In this document: piece by piece, positions 7,442 through 16,182 of the stretch | Numbering within the stretch: position 1 is the first letter of the stretch | How the letters are laid out: the number at the start of each line of letters is the position of its first letter | Assembly (NCBI RefSeq): GCF_003663845.1 | Contig: NZ_RCCA01000001.1 | Location: forward strand, 4,340,001 to 4,404,000 | DNA length: 64,000 nucleotides | Origin: Chryseobacterium sp. 7 | GTDB lineage: Bacteria; Bacteroidota; Bacteroidia; Flavobacteriales; Weeksellaceae | Direction of reading: 5' to 3' | Position numbers and translations under genes: made by a program | Notes under the pieces: generated by a model | What the model was told of the DNA's origin: nothing | Databases searched by the model: none | The model's input: only the letters and a program-made list of their open reading frames with translations

Positions 7442-10225
7442 ATGAATATTTATAAGGATTACATCAAAGAGATTGAAGAAAGAAAAACCCAGGGGCTTCA
7501 TCCAAAGCCAATTGATGGTGCTGAATTACTAAGCGAGATTATTTCGCAAATAAAAGATTCAGGTAATGCTGACCGATCGGATTCTCTTAAATTTTTCATT
7601 TACAACACTCTACCAGGAACTACAAGTGCTGCGGGAGTGAAAGCAAAATTTTTAAAAGAAATTATTCTAGGTGAATCCATAGTAGAAGAAATTTCCCCGG
7701 CATTTGCATTTGAATTATTATCTCACATGAAAGGCGGACCTTCTATTGAAGTATTGCTAGATCTTGCTTTAGGTAATGATCCTGCTATTGCTCAGGAAGC
7801 AGCCAATGTTCTTAAAACACAGGTATTCCTTTACGAAGCAGATACTACCCGTCTTAAAGAAGCTTTCGAAAGCGGAAATGCAATTGCAAAAGAAATTCTG
7901 GAAAGCTATGCAAAAGCAGAGTTTTTCACTAAACTACCTGAAGTTGCTGAAGAAATCAAAGTTGTAACATTTATCGCTGGTGAAGGAGACATCTCTACAG
8001 ATTTACTTTCTCCGGGAAACCAGGCTCACTCAAGATCAGACCGTGAACTTCATGGTAAATGTATGATCACTCCTGAAGCTCAGGAAGAAATCAAAGCTTT
8101 ACAGGCAAAACATCCTGATGCAAGCGTTATGCTTATTGCTGAAAAAGGAACAATGGGTGTAGGTTCATCAAGAATGTCCGGAGTAAACAACGTTGCTCTT
8201 TGGACAGGAAAACAGGCTAGCCCATATGTACCATTTGTAAACATTGCTCCAATTGTAGGAGGAACAAACGGTATTTCACCAATCTTCCTTACCACAGTAG
8301 ACGTTACCGGAGGTATTGGTATCGACCTTAAAAACTGGGTAAAGAAAGTAGACGAAAACGGAAACCCAATTCGTAACGAAAATGGAGACATCGTTCTTGA
8401 AGAAGCTTATTCAGTGGCAACAGGAACTGTTTTAACAATCAATACAAAAGAAAAGAAATTATATAACGGAGATAAAGAACTGATTGACCTTACCAAATCT
8501 TTCACTCCGCAAAAGATGGAATTCATCAAAGCAGGAGGTTCTTATGCTATCGTGTTTGGTAAAAAGTTACAGACATTTGCAGCTCAGCTTTTAGGAGTTG
8601 AGGCTCCTGTAGTTTTTGCTCCGTCAAAAGAAATTTCTTACGAAGGACAAGGACTTACAGCTGTAGAAAAAATATTCAACAGAAATGCTGTAGGAACTAC
8701 ACCAGGAAAAGTATTACATGCCGGTTCTGACGTTCGTGTACAGGTAAATATCGTTGGATCTCAGGATACGACAGGTCTTATGACTTCTCAGGAGCTTGAA
8801 TCTATGGCGGCAACGGTAATTTCGCCAATTGTTGACGGCGCTTATCAATCAGGATGTCACACTGCTTCAGTTTGGGATAAAAAAGCACAGGCAAATATTC
8901 CGAAACTAATGAAGTTCATGAACGAATTCGGGTTGATTACAGCCCGTGACCCGAAAGGTGAATACCATGCGATGACTGACGTTATCCACAAAGTTCTTAA
9001 CGATATCACTGTAGATGAGTGGGCAATCATCATTGGTGGTGACTCTCACACAAGAATGTCTAAAGGAGTAGCTTTCGGAGCTGACTCAGGAACTGTTGCT
9101 CTTGCATTAGCTACTGGTGAAGCATCTATGCCAATTCCTGAATCTGTGAAGGTAACGTTCAAAGGAAACATGAAAGAACACATGGATTTCCGTGATGTGG
9201 TTCATGCAACACAGGCTCAGATGCTGAAGCAGTTTGGAGGAGAAAACGTATTCCAGGGTAGAATCATTGAGGTTCACATTGGAACACTTCCCGCTGACCA
9301 GGCATTTACATTTACAGACTGGACTGCTGAGATGAAGGCAAAAGCTTCTATCAACATTTCTGAAGATAATACTTTGATCGAATCATTGGAAATTGCAAAA
9401 GGCAGAATCCAGATCATGATTGACAAGGGTATGGATAACCACAATAAAGTTCTTCAGGGACTTATTGACAAAGCAAACAAGAGAATTGAAGAAATCAGAT
9501 CAGGAGAAAAGCCAGGTCTGACTCCGGACGCCAATGCTAAATATTACGCTGAAGTAGTTGTAGATCTTGATGTAATTGTAGAACCTATGATTGCTGACCC
9601 GGATGTAAACAACGACGATGTATCCAAAAGATATACTCACGATACCATCAGAGATCTTTCTTACTATGGAGGTGAGAAAAAAGTAGATCTTGGTTTCGTA
9701 GGATCTTGTATGGTTCACAAAGGTGACCTTAAGATTGTTTCTCAAATGCTTAGAAATATTGAAAAACAACAAGGAAAAGTAGAATTTAGTGCCCCTCTTG
9801 TTGTAGCAGCTCCTACTTATAACATCATTGACGAATTAAAGGCAGAAGGTGACTGGGAATTACTAGAAAAATATTCAGCTTTTGAATTTGATGATAATGC
9901 TCCAAAAGGAGAAGCCCGTGTTGAATATAAAAATGTAATGTACCTTGAGCGTCCCGGATGTAACCTTTGTATGGGTAACCAGGAAAAAGCAGCTAAAGGA
10001 GACACTGTTTTAGCGACTTCTACCCGTCTTTTCCAGGGAAGAGTAGTGGAAGATTCTGAACGTAAAAAAGGAGAATCTCTATTGGCTTCAACTCCGGTTG
10101 TTGTTCTTTCTGCAATTATTGGAAGAATTCCTAGCATTGATGAGTATAAAGCTGCTGTTGAAGGTATTGACCTTACTACTTTCGTTCCTTCTATTAAAGA
10201 ACTGACAAGCACAAGCGCTCACTAA
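7442..10225 (+). CDS. acnB: Aconitate hydratase B
   Basis: The 927-residue enzyme interconverts citrate and isocitrate in the TCA cycle and can act on 2-methylisocitrate. It has the AcnB order: N-terminal HEAT-like helical domain (about 1-165), swivel domain, then the aconitase core. The [4Fe-4S] ligands are Cys756 (GSCMVH), Cys840 and Cys843 (GCNLCMGNQ), equivalent to C710/C769/C772 of E. coli AcnB. The protein is some 60 residues longer than E. coli AcnB (865). A strong terminator follows, and a second, unrelated-type aconitase gene starts 318 bp downstream. Confidence 0.97.
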   Translation: MNIYKDYIKEIEERKTQGLHPKPIDGAELLSEIISQIKDSGNADRSDSLKFFIYNTLPGTTSAAGVKAKFLKEIILGESIVEEISPAFAFELLSHMKGGPSIEVLLDLALGNDPAIAQEAANVLKTQVFLYEADTTRLKEAFESGNAIAKEILESYAKAEFFTKLPEVAEEIKVVTFIAGEGDISTDLLSPGNQAHSRSDRELHGKCMITPEAQEEIKALQAKHPDASVMLIAEKGTMGVGSSRMSGVNNVALWTGKQASPYVPFVNIAPIVGGTNGISPIFLTTVDVTGGIGIDLKNWVKKVDENGNPIRNENGDIVLEEAYSVATGTVLTINTKEKKLYNGDKELIDLTKSFTPQKMEFIKAGGSYAIVFGKKLQTFAAQLLGVEAPVVFAPSKEISYEGQGLTAVEKIFNRNAVGTTPGKVLHAGSDVRVQVNIVGSQDTTGLMTSQELESMAATVISPIVDGAYQSGCHTASVWDKKAQANIPKLMKFMNEFGLITARDPKGEYHAMTDVIHKVLNDITVDEWAIIIGGDSHTRMSKGVAFGADSGTVALALATGEASMPIPESVKVTFKGNMKEHMDFRDVVHATQAQMLKQFGGENVFQGRIIEVHIGTLPADQAFTFTDWTAEMKAKASINISEDNTLIESLEIAKGRIQIMIDKGMDNHNKVLQGLIDKANKRIEEIRSGEKPGLTPDANAKYYAEVVVDLDVIVEPMIADPDVNNDDVSKRYTHDTIRDLSYYGGEKKVDLGFVGSCMVHKGDLKIVSQMLRNIEKQQGKVEFSAPLVVAAPTYNIIDELKAEGDWELLEKYSAFEFDDNAPKGEARVEYKNVMYLERPGCNLCMGNQEKAAKGDTVLATSTRLFQGRVVEDSERKKGESLLASTPVVVLSAIIGRIPSIDEYKAAVEGIDLTTFVPSIKELTSTSAH

Positions 10226-10270
10226 GAGATTTATAAAATACGTCGCAAGACTATTAAATAGTATATAATT

Positions 10271-10314
10271 GGAAGATTTTAGTCCTTTAGGATTTAAAAT
10301 CTTCCATTTTTTTT
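10271..10314 (+). terminator. Strong terminator after acnB
   Basis: GGAAGATTTTA pairs with TAAAATCTTCC over an about 12-nt loop and is followed by ATTTTTTTT. It separates the transcripts of the two aconitase genes. Confidence 0.88.
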
Positions 10315-10543
10315 GTTTAGAACGTTTCTATTTTAATATAGTTACGTTTTTTTTTCGATAAAATCAGGAAAATAAATTCTATTTTTTCTTAAATTGAAAG
10401 TTATAAAATCTATTGATTTTGAGATCAAAACATCCCTGTTTATGGATTATAGGAACGTTTTTTGATATATAAGAAAGTGATTTTTCTTTTTCAACATCAG
10501 GAAAAGAAGCATTAACGGAAAAAGAACAAAATTAAAATACGAT
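10315..10543. other. AT-rich intergenic region between the two aconitase genes
   Basis: Apart from the terminator before it, this stretch of about 230 bp holds no gene, clear repeat or recognisable riboswitch. It must contain the promoter of the second aconitase gene, but I found no convincing TAnnTTTG match. Confidence 0.6.
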
Positions 10544-12811
10544 ATGACTTTTGATATTGATATGATCAAAAAGGTGTATGAGCGTTATCCGGAAAGAATT
10601 GCTGCGGCAAGACAAATAGTGGGAAAACCTCTTACTCTTTCAGAAAAAATTCTTTATACCCACCTTTGGGAAGGAAATGCTACAAAGGCTTATGAAAGAG
10701 GAAACTCTTATGTAGACTTCGCACCAGACAGAGTAGCAATGCAGGATGCCACTGCACAGATGGCTCTTCTACAATTCATGCAGGCAGGAAAAGCTAAAGT
10801 AGCAGTTCCATCAACTGCACACGCAGATCACCTGATCCAGGCGAAAGTAGGTGCTGACAAAGACTTGCAGGAAGGAATCAACAAAAACTCTGAGGTATTC
10901 AACTTCCTGAGTTCTGTATGTGATAAATATGGAATCGGATTCTGGAAACCGGGAGCAGGTATCATTCACCAGGTTGTACTGGAAAACTATGCCTTCCCTG
11001 GAGGGATGATGATTGGTACTGACTCTCACACTGTAAATGCAGGAGGGCTGGGAATGGTAGCAATCGGTGTAGGAGGAGCTGATGCGGTAGATGTAATGGC
11101 AGGAATGGCCTGGGAGCTTAAAATGCCTAAACTTATCGGGGTAAAATTAACCGGTAAAATGAGCGGATGGACTTCTGCAAAAGACGTTATCTTAAAAGTA
11201 GCAGGAATTCTTACTGTAAAAGGAGGTACGGGATGCATCGTAGAATATTTCGGTGAAGGTGCTGAATCTCTTTCTGCAACAGGTAAAGGTACCATCTGTA
11301 ACATGGGTGCTGAAATTGGGGCTACAACTTCTACTTTCGGATATGATGATTCTATGAGAAGATATCTTTCCGCTACAGGAAGACAGGATGTAGTAGATGC
11401 CGCTGATAAAATTGCTGAACATTTAACAGGTGATGCTGAAGTTTATGCTAATCCTGAACAATATTTCGATCAATTAATAGAAATCAACCTTTCTGAACTG
11501 ACTCCTCACTTAAACGGACCTTTCACTCCTGATTTAGCTACTCCGGTTGCCGAATTCAGAGCTAAAGCTGAAGCTAACGGATGGCCTCTAGAAGTTGAAT
11601 GGGCTCTTATCGGTTCTTGTACCAACTCTTCTTATGAAGATTTATCAAGAGCTGCATCAATTGTGGAAGATGCGGTATCGAAAGGTGTAAAACCTAAGGC
11701 TATCTTAGGAATTAACCCTGGTTCTGAGCAAGTGAAATTCACAGCGGAAAGAGACGGGTTCTTAGATTCTTTCAGAAAATTTGAAAATGCAAGAATCTTT
11801 ACCAATGCTTGTGGACCGTGTATTGGGCAATGGGACAGAGAAGGGGCTGAAAAAGGAGAGAAAAACTCTATTATTCACTCTTTCAACAGAAACTTTGCGA
11901 AAAGAGCGGATGGTAACCCTAATACCCACGCATTCGTAGCTTCTCCAGAAATGGTAGCTGCTGTTGCAATCTCAGGAAGATTAGACTTCAACCCGATTAC
12001 AGATACTTTAACGAATGAAGCAGGTGAACAGGTAAAACTTGATGAGCCTAAAGGTTACGAACTTCCTTCAAAAGGATTTGCTGTAGACGATAACGGATAC
12101 CAGGCTCCATCTGAAGACGGTTCAAGCGTTGTTGTAAACGTAAGCCCCACTTCAGACAGACTTCAGTTATTAGAAGAATTCCCGGCTTGGGATGGTAAAA
12201 ACATTGAAGGAGCTAAAGTATTGATCAAAGCTTTCGGAAAATGTACTACTGACCACATTTCTATGGCTGGACCATGGTTGAAGTACAGAGGCCACTTAGA
12301 TAATATCTCAAACAACATGTTGATTGGAGCTGTGAATGCTTACAATATGGAAACCAATAAAGTTAAAAATGAATTAACCGGTGAATACGGTGAAGTTCCG
12401 GCTGTACAAAGAGCTTACAAAGCGGCAGGTGTTCCAACAATTGTTGTGGGAGATCAAAACTATGGTGAAGGTTCATCAAGAGAGCATGCAGCCATGGAGC
12501 CTAGACACCTTGGTGTGAAAGCTGTATTGGTAAAATCATTTGCGAGAATCCATGAAACCAACCTTAAGAAACAAGGGATGCTTGGAATCACTTTCGCTAA
12601 TGAAGCTGATTATGATAAAATCCAGGAAGATGACACGGTTAACTTCTTAGATCTGGATCAGTTTGCTCCAGGAAAACAACTGACTTTAGAATTCGTTCAT
12701 GCTGACGGTACTAAAGACATCATCATGGCAAACCACACGTACAACGATCAACAAATTGACTGGTTTAAAGCTGGTTCTGCTTTGAACCTGATCAAACAAC
12801 AGGAAAAATAA
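10544..12811 (+). CDS. Aconitate hydratase (mitochondrial/AcnA-type)
   Basis: The 755-residue protein is a full-length aconitase of the mitochondrial-like type, with domains 1-3 followed by the swivel domain 4 at the C-terminus (the reverse of AcnB). The Fe-S ligands are Cys359 (GSCTNSSYED), Cys423 and Cys426 (ACGPCIGQWD). The swivel domain carries DQNYGEGSSREHAAMEPRHL, with the substrate-binding Arg/Ser. It catalyses citrate-isocitrate isomerisation. Having AcnB and this type side by side suggests division of labour (for example basal versus oxidative-stress or iron-limited conditions, as in E. coli), but the regulation is not visible here. Confidence 0.96.
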   Translation: MTFDIDMIKKVYERYPERIAAARQIVGKPLTLSEKILYTHLWEGNATKAYERGNSYVDFAPDRVAMQDATAQMALLQFMQAGKAKVAVPSTAHADHLIQAKVGADKDLQEGINKNSEVFNFLSSVCDKYGIGFWKPGAGIIHQVVLENYAFPGGMMIGTDSHTVNAGGLGMVAIGVGGADAVDVMAGMAWELKMPKLIGVKLTGKMSGWTSAKDVILKVAGILTVKGGTGCIVEYFGEGAESLSATGKGTICNMGAEIGATTSTFGYDDSMRRYLSATGRQDVVDAADKIAEHLTGDAEVYANPEQYFDQLIEINLSELTPHLNGPFTPDLATPVAEFRAKAEANGWPLEVEWALIGSCTNSSYEDLSRAASIVEDAVSKGVKPKAILGINPGSEQVKFTAERDGFLDSFRKFENARIFTNACGPCIGQWDREGAEKGEKNSIIHSFNRNFAKRADGNPNTHAFVASPEMVAAVAISGRLDFNPITDTLTNEAGEQVKLDEPKGYELPSKGFAVDDNGYQAPSEDGSSVVVNVSPTSDRLQLLEEFPAWDGKNIEGAKVLIKAFGKCTTDHISMAGPWLKYRGHLDNISNNMLIGAVNAYNMETNKVKNELTGEYGEVPAVQRAYKAAGVPTIVVGDQNYGEGSSREHAAMEPRHLGVKAVLVKSFARIHETNLKKQGMLGITFANEADYDKIQEDDTVNFLDLDQFAPGKQLTLEFVHADGTKDIIMANHTYNDQQIDWFKAGSALNLIKQQEK

Positions 12812-12840
12812 GATTAATTCTTAGATTAATTAATACAAAG

Positions 12841-12865
12841 GCGGCTTCTTTCGAAGCCGCTTTTA
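12841..12865 (+). terminator. Terminator after the second aconitase gene
   Basis: GCGGCTTC pairs with GAAGCCGC over a TTTC loop, followed by TTTTATATTTT. It lies between convergent genes. Confidence 0.85.
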
Positions 12866-12922
12866 TATTTTAACTGTACTTTAGATATTCAATAAGGCGG
12901 ACTAATTGGCTTTACCCAACAC

Positions 12923-15667
12923 TTAAAATCTGAATTCAATTCTTGCAAACAAGAACCTTCCTCCAATACCATATTGGGAAACCTGTCTGGAATATACAAA
13001 CTGGTTATCAGCTGTTAATGAACTTATACTTGGGCTTTTAGAAGGTAGTATATTCAAAATATTATTGCTCCCGATTGTTGCTGAAATATTTTTATTAAAA
13101 TCATATCCTACAGATAAATCTGTCACGAAGCGGTTATTAAGGATAAAGTGCTCTGTACTTCCAGTTACTCCGTCAAAATTAGCATCTATAACATCCGCAT
13201 CCGTCACTTTACCAAAGAAAGAGTTTCGCAGCAGGAAAGTAAATCCTGAAACTCTTAATGTATTAGACAAGGTAGCTTTTACGCGCGGTACAGCTTCTTC
13301 AAAATACACTCTATTCGGTTCTGAGAAATAATTATCAATCTGGCTTACCAATTTAGAAGATGCATGAATATCTCCGATTCTTTTGGTCTGATTAAAGTTG
13401 ATTCCCAGATTATTCTCTAAAGAAATCCCTGATGAAATTTTTGAGTTCTGAGAGATGGTAATATCCAGCCCTTTTGTCTGAGAGTCTACTGCATTGGCAA
13501 AAAAGTTGGCAGCACTAGCCCTTGCGAGATCAAAAGCATCCTGAAGAACTGCCTGATCCGAACCCGGAGTAAAATTACCGTCAGGGCGGTAGAAAAGATC
13601 TGTAAGCACTACTCTGTCTTTAATCTTTATTAAATAAGCATCTGCTGTGAAAGTCAGGCTTAGTGAAGGAATTTTCCATGTAATTCCTGTGCTGTAGGAT
13701 TGTGACGTTTCCTGTTTTAATTTCGGAATACCCAATGCCTGTGCGGCTTCAGAATTATTCCTGAAAGTACCTACCTGTGTGGTTTTTCCCTGCTGAATCA
13801 GCGTTGAAGTAGAACTATAATAGATTTGGGCTAAAGAAGGTGCTCTGAATCCTGTAGAAACAGCCCCTCTCCAGTTTAAATTAGGAACCAGCTTTACATT
13901 AGTTGCCAGTTTATAATTAAATGTAGACCCGAAATCTGAATAATTTTCATATCGTAAAGCTCCCTCCAGCAGCCATCCGTCAGTAACTTCCAGTTCAGCA
14001 TCAGCATAAGCAGCAATACTGTTTCTGTTTCCTGAAACGGCATTTTCCGGACTAAAGCCTGGAAAAACCTGAGCTCCGGCAGGCCTTACATTTCCAAAGA
14101 AATCGGTTACTTTTTCATTTTCAGGGGTTTTAGCGGTTACCACACGTCCATAAATATCATAAGAAGCATAAGAGTTTTCTTTCCCAGCATTCACTTTATA
14201 GTTTTCGTGCCGGTATTCAGCTCCGAATGCAATGTTCAATCCTTTCAGGACATCATATTTTTTAGACAAATCCAGATTGACGGTATTTTGTGAAAATTCA
14301 GATCCTCCGGCATCAAAAGTTCTTGGAGAGCTGTCTGTAAGTGAAGCGTTAAATGTATTCACAACCCCAAAACCAAAGGTGTTTTTTCCAAAAGTATTGC
14401 TGAAATCCACATTCCAGCCATTCCATTTCCCTTTAATTCCGGCAGCAAGAGAATAATCATTTACTGTGGCTTCAATCTGAGGAAGATACCCGTTAGGAGT
14501 AACTGCATTGATGTTTCTTTCTGTATTCGGGAGCCTGTAAAAACCTCCGGCATTTCCAAGACGGTAGCTATAACCACCAAATGAATAAACCTTCCAGTCT
14601 TCATTCACAGGAATCTCAGAGTTGAAAAAAAGCTGGCCTGACTGTAGCTTAGACTGTCCTGCTCTCAGACTGAAATCTTTTCTCTCCAATCCTCTGTAAT
14701 TAAGTTCCTGAGATGTAAAATCTTTACCCAATATTTTCTGAAGATCGGAAATACTGTTTGCTCCCGAAATTTGAGATTGAAAATCAGTTCCAAAATAGCC
14801 AACCTTAGTTGCATATTGTTTAACTGTATTGATAATCTGCTGAGTATTGGAAGTGTTGGTAATATTTTTATACAAACCATCAATATTGACTCCATTCTGC
14901 AATGCTCTATAATTAATGGCATTGTAAGCATTGAAAATATCTCCTTCCCTTACTCCCGCTCTGGAATATGGATCACGGTATTGTGCAGAACCTGTAATAT
15001 TAATAAATCCTGTTTTTCCAATTTTTGCTCCATAATTAAGATCTATGGAAATAGTCTGTCCATCCATACCTCCTGAGAAATTATTGGCAACAGGTGAAGC
15101 ATATCCACCTAAAAACACCTGTCCGGAAAGTCCTAATCTTTTTTTCAGACCGAGATTGACAACTCCTGCAATGGCATCAGAACCATATTGGGCGGAAGCT
15201 CCATCTCTTAAAACCTCTATTTTGTCCAAAGCAAAAGCCGGAATAGCATTAAGGTCGGTTCCCACAGATCCTCTTCCCGGTGTAAGGGTAACGTTTATTA
15301 ATGAAGACTGATATCTTCTTTTCCCATTGAGTAAAACCAGAACCTGGTCTGGTCCCAAACCTCTTAGAAGAGCAGGATCTACGAAATCAGTTCCATCATT
15401 AACAGTGTGTGAAGTGGATGAAAATGAAGGAACAATATAATTTAAGGCCTGACCGATATTATTAGTCGGGCTCTGTTTTAAAATTTTAGATATATTAATG
15501 ATATCCACCGGAACGGGCGTATCTGTAAGTGATCTTCCGGAACCTCTTGAGCCAAGGATCACCACATCTTCTATTTTTTTAGATTGTAAAGTATCCGTCT
15601 GGGCGTAATAAAATGTAGAAATAAGCGCAATAGAAGGAACAAAGATTCTTTTTTTGAAATTATGCAT
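12923..15667 (-). CDS. TonB-dependent receptor, probably for a sulfur-containing ligand
   Basis: The 914-residue outer-membrane receptor has a signal peptide (first ~22 residues, ending STFYYAQ). The plug domain contains LRGLGPDQVLVLLNGKRR and IEVLRDGASAQYGSDAIAGVV, and a large barrel ends in FLFARIEFRF. The family imports ligands using TonB energy. The 515-bp leader carries a SAM-I-like element and a 14-codon ORF ending in four Cys codons. This makes a sulfur compound (methionine, cysteine derivative or other organosulfur) the most attractive ligand. The ligand is inferred from the leader, not from the receptor itself. No SusD or inner-membrane transporter is adjacent. Confidence 0.88.
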   Translation of the reverse strand: MHNFKKRIFVPSIALISTFYYAQTDTLQSKKIEDVVILGSRGSGRSLTDTPVPVDIINISKILKQSPTNNIGQALNYIVPSFSSTSHTVNDGTDFVDPALLRGLGPDQVLVLLNGKRRYQSSLINVTLTPGRGSVGTDLNAIPAFALDKIEVLRDGASAQYGSDAIAGVVNLGLKKRLGLSGQVFLGGYASPVANNFSGGMDGQTISIDLNYGAKIGKTGFINITGSAQYRDPYSRAGVREGDIFNAYNAINYRALQNGVNIDGLYKNITNTSNTQQIINTVKQYATKVGYFGTDFQSQISGANSISDLQKILGKDFTSQELNYRGLERKDFSLRAGQSKLQSGQLFFNSEIPVNEDWKVYSFGGYSYRLGNAGGFYRLPNTERNINAVTPNGYLPQIEATVNDYSLAAGIKGKWNGWNVDFSNTFGKNTFGFGVVNTFNASLTDSSPRTFDAGGSEFSQNTVNLDLSKKYDVLKGLNIAFGAEYRHENYKVNAGKENSYASYDIYGRVVTAKTPENEKVTDFFGNVRPAGAQVFPGFSPENAVSGNRNSIAAYADAELEVTDGWLLEGALRYENYSDFGSTFNYKLATNVKLVPNLNWRGAVSTGFRAPSLAQIYYSSTSTLIQQGKTTQVGTFRNNSEAAQALGIPKLKQETSQSYSTGITWKIPSLSLTFTADAYLIKIKDRVVLTDLFYRPDGNFTPGSDQAVLQDAFDLARASAANFFANAVDSQTKGLDITISQNSKISSGISLENNLGINFNQTKRIGDIHASSKLVSQIDNYFSEPNRVYFEEAVPRVKATLSNTLRVSGFTFLLRNSFFGKVTDADVIDANFDGVTGSTEHFILNNRFVTDLSVGYDFNKNISATIGSNNILNILPSKSPSISSLTADNQFVYSRQVSQYGIGGRFLFARIEFRF

Positions 15668-15793
15668 GTTGATTGTTGTTTACTTTTTGTTGTTAAAAAT
15701 TTGTTTTTGGGCAATACAAATCCTGTAGCCTTAAATTGTAAGGTTACCGTTGATGATCGGAATGTTTGTATTATTTTTTAGAAATAGAAAGTG

Positions 15794-15838
15794 CTAGCAG
15801 CAACAACACATGCGCATGTAGAAATGGCATGAAAACAT
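15794..15838 (-). CDS. Candidate Cys-rich leader peptide (14 codons, ends CCCC)
   Basis: The minus strand encodes MFSCHFYMRMCCCC followed by TAG, starting at 15838. In-frame internal ATGs at 15817 and 15811 could also be starts. It lies between the SAM-I-like element and the TonB receptor gene, about 126 bp before the receptor's ATG. Four consecutive Cys codons (two TGT, two TGC) before a stop are characteristic of attenuation peptides that sense charged tRNA-Cys. Polycysteine leaders are known in mycobacteria. No Shine-Dalgarno is visible, which is normal for this phylum. Just past the stop an imperfect stem GTAACCTTA/TAAGGCTAC can form, but without a T run. Confidence 0.5.
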   Translation of the reverse strand: MFSCHFYMRMCCCC

Positions 15839-15994
15839 ATCAGAATAATGAAGATTCACTTCATGATCCGAGGAGTAAAAAATTAATGATGGAAGATGAT
15901 TTCCCTTGTCTTTAAACATTTGATTTTAACTTTAAAACAAAAATTCAAGATGGGATAATGATAGAATGATAAACATTTTTTCCGGAAGTTCCGG

Positions 15995-16060
15995 CTTATC
16001 GATTGCAGCACCTTGCTTGTTTTTGCAGGTTGCTATCCCATCTAGAGATTCTTGATAATT
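15995..16060 (-). promoter_or_regulatory. SAM-I-clan-like riboswitch, shortened variant (candidate)
   Basis: Read on the minus strand: TTATCAAGA, a short hairpin ATCTC-TAGAT-GGGAT, then AGCAACC, a P3-like stem (ACCTGC with GCAAGGT), then AGGTGCT, a few bases, and GATAAG closing with the 5' TTATC. These are the order and sequence of the conserved SAM-I (S-box) parts. The kink-turn arm of P2 and the P4 helix appear to be missing, so the element is about 65 nt rather than about 100. It could be a known short variant or a related aptamer; I cannot run a covariance model. Confidence 0.5.
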
Positions 16061-16066
16061 ACCCGG

Positions 16067-16074
16067 CAAAGATA
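16067..16074 (-). promoter_or_regulatory. -7 promoter element for the sulfur-linked receptor leader
   Basis: The minus strand reads TATCTTTG, matching TAnnTTTG. The expected transcript start is at about 16060, exactly at the 5' edge of the SAM-I-like element, which supports that element being the first part of the mRNA. Confidence 0.55.
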
Positions 16075-16182
16075 TAATTATTTCGGAAATAAAAAAAATT
16101 TTAACCTAATTTTTCGATTTTCACAATTGTAGCGTAACAATTTATCTTTTTCAGCGTCTAACCGTATATCAGTAAAAACATT

